Source of the DNA: Populus alba
Lineage: Eukaryota > Streptophyta > Magnoliopsida > Malpighiales > Salicaceae
NCBI RefSeq assembly: GCF_005239225.2
Contig: NC_133293.1
Coordinates: 2,914,001-2,978,000 of the forward strand
Length of the DNA stretch: 64,000 bases
Reading direction: 5' to 3'
Below the pieces are notes generated by a model, which worked only from the letters and a program-made list of their open reading frames with translations, had not been told where the DNA came from and did no database searches. Within the stretch, counting starts at the first letter, position 1. Every line of letters begins with the position of its first letter. The position numbers and the translations under genes were made by a program. This document shows, in pieces, positions 35,456 through 43,992 of this stretch.

Positions 35456-35522
35456 TTTTTGAAAGATCTATGCACTGTGAAGAGAAAACTGAATGTGAAA
35501 AAGAAAGCCTTTTTAGCCGAAC
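35341..35522 (+). repeat. 91-bp tandem duplication at the gag/protease junction, copy B
   Basis: The segment from 'aaacaggtaccttcctatgc' to 'tttttagccgaacaa' (35341-35431) is repeated at once at 35432-35522. Copy A has one copy only. As 91 is not a multiple of three, the duplication itself shifts the frame between gag and protease. Confidence 0.9.
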
Positions 35523-36160
35523 AAGTAAGTGCCATTCTTCAAAACAATAATGCTTTGAAATATAAAGACCCTGGTTGTCCTACAATTTCTTGCTTTATTG
35601 GAGAGCATAAAATTGAAAGAGCCTTACTTGATCTTGGAGCTAGTGTGAATTTACTTCCATATTCAGTCTTTCAGAGTCTCAATCTAGGTGAGTTAAAACC
35701 AACTTCTGTAACTCTTTTACTTGCTGATAGATCGGTAAAAGTGCCTAGAGGAATAGTTGAAGATGTGTTAGTACAAGTCGATAATTCATTTATCCTGTGG
35801 ATTTTATTGTCTTGGACATGCAACCTGTTGAAGCATGTAATTCATTTCCTATTATTTTAGGACGTCCATTTCTTGCCACTTCTAATGCATTGATTAATTC
35901 TAGGAATGGACTCATGAAGTTATCTTTTGGAAACATGACATTGGAGATGAATATTTTCAACATTTGCAAGCAACCTGGAGATGATAATGATTTACAAGAA
36001 GTAGATCTTATTGAAGAAGTAGTTCATGATCAACTTGAATCTACTTTGAGTAAAATTGAGTTGGATGAATCTGAAGATTTGCAACTGATTTATTCTCAGG
36101 AAGAAATCACGGATGAAAAAGGCACCAAAAATATTGATGCTGATCTTGTGTCAAAAGTGA
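35459..36160 (+). pseudogene. Aspartic protease with RNase H tail (pol remnant), copy B
   Basis: Protease active site DLGAS at 35630-35644, followed by VNLLPYSVF and LADRSVKVPRG. A single missing A near 35785 (relative to copy A) shifts the frame. The downstream frame 35797-36468 continues with IILGRPFL, an acidic stretch, and DEKGTKNIDADLVSKV at about 36112-36159, which matches the C-terminal end of RNase H. Reverse transcriptase and the rest of RNase H are missing between the acidic stretch and that tail, as in copy A. The protein would process Gag if intact. Confidence 0.78.
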
Positions 36161-36812
36161 CAACAGATTTGACATCTGATATCCCACCAATCGATGATTA
36201 CTCTCCTGATGAATCCTTATTTTCTCTTAGTTCAATGCCTTGGTTTGCTAAAAATATCAATTTTCTTCCTTTAGGAGATGTGCCAGCTCATTGGAGTACT
36301 GAAGACAAAGGAAAGTTTTTGAACAAAGTGAAGAACTTTTATTGGGATGACCCTGACTTACTCAAATATTGTCCTGATCAAAAATTTCAAAGATGCATTC
36401 CTGACAATGAGGTAAGTAGCGTCATTAAACTTTGTCATTTTGAAGCATGTGGGAGTCATTCTCATTAAGAAAGACAACTGCAAAAATCTTACAAAATGGA
36501 TTTTATTGGCTCACCATGTTCAAGGACACACATGCATTCTGCAAAATTTGTGAAAATCATCAAAAAGTTGATACTGGTAAAAAAATTTTGCTTTATAATT
36601 CTCGACTCCATTTATTTCCTGAAAAACTAAGATCAAGATGGAGCGGTCCATTTATTTTGAAACATGTGTATCCTTATGGGGCCCTTGATATTGAGAATCC
36701 AAAGAATGACAATGTTTTGAAGGCAAATGAACATCGTTTAAAAGCTTACTTTGATGAGTTTCCTAGTGAAAATGAATCCATTGGTTTGAATGATCTTATT
36801 GATAAAGGTTGA
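36161..36812 (+). pseudogene. Integrase remnant (zinc-binding N-terminus plus C-terminal domain), copy B
   Basis: It starts with the linker SSMPWFAKNINFL and continues with KFLNKVKNFYWDDPDL. The HHCC region is split by a frame change near 36455-36470 after ACGSH. The second part carries FYWLTMFKDTHAFCKICENHQK, where copy A has C-x2-C; copy B has lost the last zinc ligand (C to H). The frame passes straight to LRSRWSGPFILKHVYPYGALDIENP, the GPF-type C-terminal domain, and ends at 36812. The catalytic DDE core is entirely absent, with the same junction as copy A. Confidence 0.78.
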
Positions 36813-37023
36813 TTATTTTGTTTTTCTCACATTTTTTTGTTCCTTTTTGGTGTGACTTTTGTTTTGCTAGTCTCTCTCTCACCCCGGTCAAATGGCGGAT
36901 AACGGTACTCCGTGACTTAAGTCGGTTCTTTCAGTTTCCCAAATAACTGATATCTGTATATATTTGTACAATTCTTAGCTTTTTCTCTCTTCTTTGAAAC
37001 TCTTCTCTAATTCTCTTTTGAAA
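36813..37023 (+). other. Spacer between integrase C-terminus and cysteine-rich ORF, copy B
   Basis: Non-coding, T-rich then mixed, with TATATATTTG near 36957 and a CT-rich leader before an ATG at 37024. It could hold an internal promoter for the accessory ORFs. It is conserved with copy A. Confidence 0.4.
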
Positions 37024-37579
37024 ATGGACACCACTCTGAAAAATTGAAAAATTGAAAAAGTATTTTCCCGCTCTGCCTCAGAATGCGATTACAAAAATTT
37101 ACCGTGCTATGTGTGAAAGATTGAGGTTGTTAATGAACCATGAAATTCTTGAAGATATTCGTTGGCTGATTGAAGCAAAGGTCCGATTATCAGGTGAGTC
37201 CTCCAATTCTTTCATTTCACACATGCCTGGAACAGGTAAAAGCACTTTTGCAAAGAAACGTCATGCAAAACGACTAAAAGTCTGTCACAGATGTGCCAGA
37301 TGGACTTGTAATGCGACATGTCATTCTTTAGGAATGGTATCTGTAAACCGTGAAGATAAAATACAATTCATTAAGGATGGCCTGAGTAAGGGGTCTTTAG
37401 ATAATCTTTTGTTGACCCTTGAGACGCATCCTAGTGGAGATGTGCATCGTGTAATTCATGATTTATGGCCACAATTCCATAAAGAACATGATCGACTTAG
37501 TCTTGGGAATCTGACTAAAAAAGACCCTGTTTGCCAGTTTTTAAGAAAACTGGATGGGAAGCCTATCCCCGACCCATAG
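37024..37579 (+). pseudogene. Basic cysteine-rich ORF resembling plant-virus nucleic-acid-binding proteins, copy B
   Basis: The long frame runs from about 37052 to a TAG at 37577-37579. Its first in-frame ATG is at 37109. An ATG at 37024 fits copy A's start, but its frame ends after seven codons. Counting the frame from 37052, there is GTGKST at residues 60-65, a basic block at 68-76 (AKKRHAKRLK) and cysteines at 78, 81, 86 and 90 (C-x2-C-x4-C-x3-C, 37283-37321). VNREDKIQFIKDG and a ~60-residue tail with no recognised motif follow. The order of basic block, CHRC cluster and 'QFIKDG' resembles the nucleic-acid-binding/silencing-suppressor proteins of carlavirus-like viruses. The cysteine spacing and tail differ, so homology is unproven. 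No other viral gene is nearby. Confidence 0.45.
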
Positions 37580-37817
37580 AGGGCATTTAAGTCGTTCTTG
37601 GACATAAAACCAAGGGAAGATGTGAGCCACAATCACAACTACCAGTACATACATGCTTTGTCAAAATAAATAAATAAAGAGAGAGTGTGTGAGACTACAG
37701 CTGGCCTACATATAGGTGGTATGATTGCATTTTCACTTTTTCCTCTATAAATTCTTCTCTTCCTTCCCTTCATTTCTACTCATCCCATACATTCATCAAA
37801 TATAGAAGTGTGTAGAA
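37580..37817 (+). other. Intergenic spacer upstream of LOG, copy B
   Basis: About 240 bp with an 'aataaataaataaagagagag' microsatellite-like stretch, a TATA box at 37746 and a CT-rich leader up to the LOG ATG. No coding sequence. Confidence 0.6.
37746..37753 (+). promoter_or_regulatory. TATA-like box upstream of LOG, copy B
   Basis: TATAAATT, 72 bp before the LOG ATG and followed by 'cttctcttccttcccttc', a typical plant pyrimidine-rich leader. Identical in copy A. Confidence 0.5.
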
Positions 37818-38474
37818 ATGGCAGGTTCCTCAAGTCATCACATAAGAAATATTTGTGTTTTCGGTGGATCCAGTCCTAGGAAAGAAAAAGAGTTTTTTAG
37901 AATCAACAAATCATCTTGGTCGGGTACTAGCTGAGAGAAAGATTCATTTAGTGTATGGGGGAGGCAGCCTTGGGTTAATGGGAGGTGTGTCAATGGCTGC
38001 ATTTTTAGGAGGCAGTCAAGTTTTGGGGGTTGTCCCCAAAGCTTTAACAAATGGGGACATCATTGGAAAAACAATTGGAGAGGAACTACAGGTCCCAACA
38101 ATGTCTGATCGACTGAACGCCATGTTTAGCCATGTTGATGCCTTCATTGCCTTACCAGGTGGTCTAGGCACATTGGAAGAAATCTTTCATATTTCATCTT
38201 GGGCCCAACTGCACATTCACCATAAACCTATAGGTTTGTTAAATGTTAATGGTTTTTATGATAAGTTGCTATCTTTCCTTGATCAAGTTGTGGAACAGGA
38301 ATTTCTAACATCTTCGGCACGACAAATATCATAATCTCTGCTGTTATTGCTGAACAATTGATTGACCAACTACAATCTTTCATCCTTGTCATTGATCCCT
38401 GCATGAGTTGCCTAGATTGGTCAATTAAGGAAAGCCGTAAAAAGCTTAGATTAGATTTGAGCCTTCATTTGTGA
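37818..38474 (+). pseudogene. LOG: LOG-type cytokinin riboside 5'-monophosphate phosphoribohydrolase (captured, frameshifted), copy B
   Basis: Start ATG at 37818 (MAGSSSHH, then ICVFGGSS). An extra T in a T run near 37898, relative to copy A, moves the frame. The long open part to 38334 then carries LAERKIHLVYGGGSLGLMGG (GGGSLGLMG at 37957-37983), a conserved Arg in SDRLNAMF, PGGLGTLEE (38155-38181, the LOG signature PGGxGTxxE) and the WAQL and KPIGLLNV blocks. A two-base gain near 38325 returns to the original frame, which ends at TGA 38472-38474, so total length is 218 codons plus stop. Between the two shifts the core is intact. LOG converts cytokinin nucleotides directly to free cytokinins. 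The gene is intronless here, unlike typical plant LOG genes, consistent with capture through RNA. Confidence 0.9.
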
Positions 38475-39570
38475 AACATTGTGTCTTGTGGTTTTATTAA
38501 TAGCATATTATTTTGTTTTGTTACTTCTTATATTTGTTTAAGTGTGTTTCAGATTTGTCATTGTTCACTGTTTCAGGTGATGTCTTCTATACTCTATCTT
38601 TCTACCTTAGGACATTGAGGACAATGTCTTGTTTTGGTTGGGGGGAGAGGGTAGTAGTTTAAAAAAAAAACCTACCAACTAACTGTTTTTGTTTTTAAAA
38701 AAAACCATTTGGCAAAACTGTTATTACTAGGATGGCAGAGTAAAGAGGAATTATTCTTGAGACGCATCTTAGTAAAAATTTTCTAATGGTTATTTGCAAT
38801 ATTCATAACAAGGCCTATTAGAATACTTCTTGAAATATTCAGGTTTACAAACTCTCACATTGTTATCACTTGATTCTGCTCATATACTCATTTAACAAGT
38901 ATTATTAAACCTTCATTTTCACACACACACTTTAACATATGATTGTGGGTTGCACATTGGATTATTACATTATTTATGTTCTTTTGTTAAAGGTAACAAC
39001 TAAGGGAAAGGGATAATATATAATTTGCAAAAAAAAAAAATATTGATAATATTGATGATAATAAAAACGTAGATAAGTTTGGTTTCGTAGCCTCCCTAAC
39101 CTAAGCAATTAAGCCCGAAGGGGTGTTTTAACACCTAATACCCTAAAGTCAACTGACTTGGGAGCTATTGGCCCAAAGCTTGTTACATGGGTTAAAGATA
39201 CATTGTGTTTTAAGTTGTATGTGTATATAAATAAAATAAAAAGAAGAAGAAAAAAAAAAGAGAAAAAAAAAGAAGAAAAAAAAAGTAATAATAATAATAA
39301 TCACAACCCAAGGAAGTTCACCCTAAACATTTGAACATAATATTGTTTTCTTCCAACAAAAGCCCCATCATCTATGTTTTCATAAATTGAGCACATAAAA
39401 AGAAAGTTTATTAATATCTTGTTTAAGAAGTATGAAGCAGGAATATAAATTTAATGAGAGTTTGTTTATCTGGATAGATTAATGAAAGTTGAATGATGAA
39501 TGCCTTGCTTTGTGAAACTTGCAAATTGTTTCTCTATTTTAACGCTTTAGATTACTAGGGACTAGTAATA
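38475..39570 (+). other. 3' non-coding region of copy B between LOG and the polypurine tract
   Basis: No gene. It contains the hairpin at 38611-38628 followed by 'ttggttggggggagagg', poly(A) runs, and one copy of the 'aacccatgtaac...aacacc' repeat (about 39110-39200) that copy A carries twice. The single copy joins left and right parts of the two repeats, as expected from deletion by recombination between direct repeats. Confidence 0.6.
38611..38628 (+). promoter_or_regulatory. Conserved inverted repeat in 3' region of copy B
   Basis: gacattg-agga-caatgtc is a perfect 7-bp stem with a 4-base loop, directly upstream of a G-rich stretch. It is nearly identical in copy A. Role unknown. Confidence 0.5.
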
Positions 39571-39586
39571 AGCTGGTTAGGGGGTG
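39571..39586 (+). promoter_or_regulatory. Polypurine tract of copy B
   Basis: agctggttagggggtg, ending at the 3' LTR's TGATTAG. The run is interrupted by 'tta', where copy A has 'ttgggggg', so it is slightly decayed. Confidence 0.7.
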
Positions 39587-40769
39587 TGATTAGTACTTAA
39601 AAGTGCATGTTTATCAAGGTTTTATATCATCATTTTGCACTTGAAGTATCAATAACTCCTTAACTAAAGCATGTTTTATAATAACAAGTTTGATAATATA
39701 AGATACCTTAATTTATGGTAAATGTTCATCTTAAATGCAGGCCTATCACATAAATAAAAAGATTGAATGATGAGTTTAAGTATTGAAAGTGAAAGGACAA
39801 AGAGATAGCCAAACTTAGAAAAGAGATGCTGGTGTAGTCCAAACCGGAATATTGCTCGGTAATTGGATCATATCTAGAGCTCTAGATCTCGGATTTAGGT
39901 CCATTTTATATGGATGGAAAGGTAAGACAAAGGCCTAAAACTTTATGAGGAGCCCAAGATTTAAAAAGGTCATTTTGAAGTCCAAATTGAAGGAACAACG
40001 AAGAAGTCCGAAGCTGTCCTACAGCCCAGACACTATTTAATGTTCAGCCCATATCTTGAGTTCTAGAAGTCCAAATGACCTCATCTTTTTTTTGTTGGAA
40101 AGCTGAGACAATTTCCTAGAACATTCTTGAGGATTCTGGGAAAATTATGATGTTAGGAATAACGTCTTATTCAGACAACAAGATAAGGATTGTCACCAAG
40201 TCAAGATGTGGCCACCCACTCATCTATTAGTCAACAAATCAATAGTTTCAAATTTTGGCCTATAAAAGGAGGCACTTACCATGTATTGAGGCATCTTGGT
40301 TTTCAGATCAAGATCATGCTCTTGCTTTCTCTCTTTGTATTGCTTATGTTTTGCTTTCATTAATATCAAGTTTATGCACTTCATTTCCTTTCCTTTACTT
40401 AGTTAACTTCTTTCTCATTTATGTTCTTATCTTGTTCATCTATGTTTCTTTCTTTTATTATGTTTAGCTAAGTTAATTATGTCAAGGTGAAAAGGGTACA
40501 CTAATGGTGTAAGAATAAGTATAATATAAACTTAACATGGACCTTAACGTTGGATACTAACATGTTTTATATTTGTTATCTTGTTCACTTTTAATACTTT
40601 GCTTGTTAAATGGTTAATCTAGATTTATGTTGTATAACACTTGGTACAACAAATACTTGGTACTTTCATAGCCCATACTGTATGGTATAACCGACACCTG
40701 AGCTATGAAAGGAACTTGATTTGTTGTTAACATAAGTTATAATCATGAATGCCTGCCAACATTTACAAT
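39587..40769 (+). repeat. Truncated 3' LTR of copy B
   Basis: 1183 bp matching 31727-32909 of the 5' LTR with 21 substitutions and no indels. It breaks off after 'gcctgccaacatttacaa', and satellite 2 resumes mid-monomer with 'taaaacagcc'. About 600 bp of LTR, the target duplication and part of a monomer are missing. Confidence 0.9.
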
Positions 40770-40799
40770 AAAACAGCCTCCGGAAACTCTTGAAAAACA

Positions 40800-40836
40800 T
40801 TTTAGACCGATCCAACCATCGGATCTATAGTTATGG
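40800..40836. repeat. Shortened satellite 2 monomer, first occurrence
   Basis: The monomer lacks 34 bp after 'ctatagttatgg' (junction at 40836/40837), going directly to 'tatttcccg'. The same junction recurs at 43992/43993 in the same local context. Confidence 0.8.
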
Positions 40837-43800
40837 TATTTCCCGAACGGACGTCGTTGACGTGGAGTACCAATTCCATGCTACTTCGTGTAAAACAACC
40901 TACGGAAACCCGTGAAAAAAAATTTAGAACGATCCAACGGTCGGTTCTTTAGTTTTGGACCTTTTGGGCTGGTACTCTAGTCGTGTCGCTGGTATTGCCC
41001 GACCGGACGTTGTCTGCGTTGAGTACTGAGTCCATGCTACTCCATGTAAAAAAGCCTATGGAAACTCGTGAAAAACATTTTAAAGAGATCCAACCGTCGG
41101 ATCTATAGTTACAGACCTTTTGGGCCGGTTCTCTAGTCGTGTCGGTGGTATTGACCGACCGGACGTCGTCTGCGTGGAGTACCGAATCCACGCTACTCCA
41201 TGTAAAACAGCCTCCGGAAACCCTGAAAAACATTTGAGAGCGATCCAACGATCGGATCTTTAGTTATGGATGTTTTGGGACGATAGTATAGTGGTGTAGG
41301 TGGTATGGCCCGAGCGGAAGTGGTCAGCAAGGAGTACCAATTCGACGTTACTCCTAGTAAAACAGCCTATGGAAACTCGTGATAAACATTTTAGAGAGAT
41401 CCAACAGTCGGATCTCTTGTTAAGGACCATTTGAGCCAGTACTCTGATCGTGTCGGCGGTAGTGCCCGATCGGGCGTCATCTGCGTGGAGTACCGATTCC
41501 ACGCTACTTCATGTAAAACAACCTCCGAAAACTCCTGAAAAACATTTTAAATGATCCAACGGTTGGATCTATAGTTATTGACCTTTTGGGCCAGTAGTAT
41601 AGTCGTGTAGGTGGTCTGGCCCGAGCGGAAGTTGTCGGAATTGAGTACCCATTCGACGCTACTCCTTGTAAAACAGCCTATAGAAACTCGTGATAAACAT
41701 TTTAAAGCGATCCAACGATCGGATCTATAGTTATGGATGTTTTGGGCTATTACTATAGTCGTGTAGGTGGTTTGGCCCGACCGGAAGTCGTCGGCATGGA
41801 TTACCCATTCTACACTACTCCTTGTAAAACAGCCTATGAAAACTCGTGAAAAACATTTTAGAGCGATCCAACTGTTGGATCTCTAGTTATGGACCTTTTG
41901 AGCCAGTACTCTAGTCGTGTCGATGGTAGTGACCGATCGGACGTCGTCTGCGTGGAGTACCCATTCGACGTTACTCCTTGTAAAACAACCTATGAAAACT
42001 CGTGAAAAAAGTTTTAGAGCGATCCAATGTCGGATCTATAGTTATGGACCTTTTGGGCCGATACTCTAGTCGTGTCGGTGGTATTGCCCGACCGGACGTC
42101 GTTTGCGTGGAGTACCCATTCGACGTTACTCCTTATAAAACAGCCTATGGAAACTCGTGAAAAACATTTTAGAGCGATCCAACTGTCGGATCTCTAGTTA
42201 TGGACCTTTTGAGCCATTACTCTAGTCGAGTCAGTGGTAGTGCCCGACAGGACGTCGTCTGCGTGGAGTACCGATTCCACGCAACTCCATGTAAAATAGC
42301 CTCCTTTTGAAACTCATGAAAAACATTTTAAAGAGATCCAACTATCGGGTCTATACTTATGGACCTTTTGGGCTGGTAGTATAGTCGTGTAGGTGGTATG
42401 GCCCGAGCGGACATTGTCGGAATGAAGTACCCATTCGACGCTACTCCTTGTCAAACACGCTATGGAAACTTGTGAAAAAAAATTTAGAGCAATCCAACGG
42501 TCGGATCTTTAGTTATGGACCTTTTGAGCTAGTACTCTAGTCTTGTCGGTGTTATTGCCCGACCGGACGTCGTCTGCGTGGAGCACCGAATCCACGCTAC
42601 TCCATGTAAATCAACCTCCGAAAACTCCTGAAAAACATTTTAGACCGATCCAACAATCGGATCTATAGTTATGGATGTTTTGGGCTAGTAGTATAGTCAT
42701 GTGGTAGGTATGGCCCGAGCGGACGTTGTCAGCAAGGAGTACCCATTTGACGTTACTCCTTGTAAAACAATCGATGGAAACTTGGAAAAACATTTTAGAG
42801 AGATCCAACTATCGGATCTCTAGTTATGGACCTTTTAAGCCAGTACTTTGGTCGTGTCGGTTGTAGTGCCCGACCAGACGTCGTCTGCGTGGAGAACTGA
42901 TTCCATGCTACTCCATGTAAAACAGCCTCCGAAAACTCCTAGAAAACATTTTAGAGCGATCCAACCGTCGGATTTATAGTCATTGACCTTTTTGGCCGAT
43001 ACGCTAGTCGTGTCGATGGTATTGCCCGAACGGACATCGTTGGCGTGGAGGACCAATTCCATGCTTCTCCTTGCAAAACAGACTACAGAAACTCGTGAAA
43101 AAAATTTTAGAACGAACCAACGGTCGGATCTTTAGTTGTAGACCTTTTGGGCCGGTACTCTATTCGCGTTGGTGATATTACCCGACTAGACGTCGTCTGC
43201 GTGGAGTACCGAGTCCACCCTACTCCTTGTAAAAGAGCCTATGGAAACTCGTGAAAAACATTTTAAAGAGATTCAACCGTCGGATCTATCGTTATAGACC
43301 TTTTGGGTCGGCACACTAGTCATATCAGTGGTATTGCCCGACCGGACGTCGTCTGCGTGGACTACCGAATCCATACTACTCCATGTAAAACAGTCTCTGG
43401 AAACTCCTGAAAAACATTTAACAGTGATCCACTAGTCGGATCTAGAGTTATGGATGTTTTGGGCCGGTAGTATAGTCGTGAAAAACGTTTTAGAGCGATC
43501 CAACGGTCGGATCTCTAGTTATGGACCTTTTGAGCTAGTACTCTGGTCGTGTCGGTGGTAGTGCCTGACCGGATGTCATCTGCATGGAGTACCCATTCAA
43601 CGTTACTCCTTGTAAAATAGCCTATGGAAACTCGTGAAAAACGTTTTAGACCGCTCCAACTGTCGGATCTCTAGTTATGGACCTTTTGAGCCAGTACTCT
43701 GGTCATGTCGATGGTAGTGCCTGATCCGACGTCGTCTACGTGGAGTATTGAGTCCACGCTACTCCATGTAAAAGAGCCTATGGAAACTCATGAAAAACAT

Positions 43801-43955
43801 TTTAAAGAGATCCAACCGTCGGATCTATAGTTACGGACCTTTTGGTCCGGCACTGTAGTCGTGTCGGTGGTATTGCCTGACCGGACGTCGTCTGCGTGGA
43901 CTACCGAATCCAAGCTACTCCATGTAAAACAGCCTCCGGAAACTCTTGAAAAACA

Positions 43956-43992
43956 TTTTAGACCGATCCAACCATCGGATCTATAGTTATGG
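43956..43992. repeat. Shortened satellite 2 monomer, second occurrence
   Basis: Same 34-bp deletion as at 40836. The following monomers share the unusual variants 'tttagaacgatccaacggtc' and 'gttctttagttttgg', so this is a duplicated block and not an independent deletion. Confidence 0.8.

Larger units (their letters stand above)
31727..40769 (+). mobile_element. Cargo-carrying non-autonomous Ty3/gypsy (Athila-like) retrotransposon, copy B (3' truncated)
   Basis: The same family as copy A, on the opposite strand and inserted in satellite 2. It has a full 5' LTR, PBS, broken gag, protease, integrase ends, the cysteine-rich ORF, LOG, 3' region, polypurine tract and a 3' LTR that stops at about 40769, where satellite resumes. 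No target duplication can be seen because the right terminus is lost. Like copy A it lacks reverse transcriptase and the integrase core. Its LTRs differ by 21 substitutions and no indels over the 1183 bp they share, so it is older than copy A appears to be. Confidence 0.88.

Noticed and set aside
37024..37579. A whole endogenous RNA virus insertion
   Set aside because: Only one small virus-like ORF is present. No replicase, movement or coat protein sequence is seen nearby, and the ORF is bounded by retroelement sequence in both copies.
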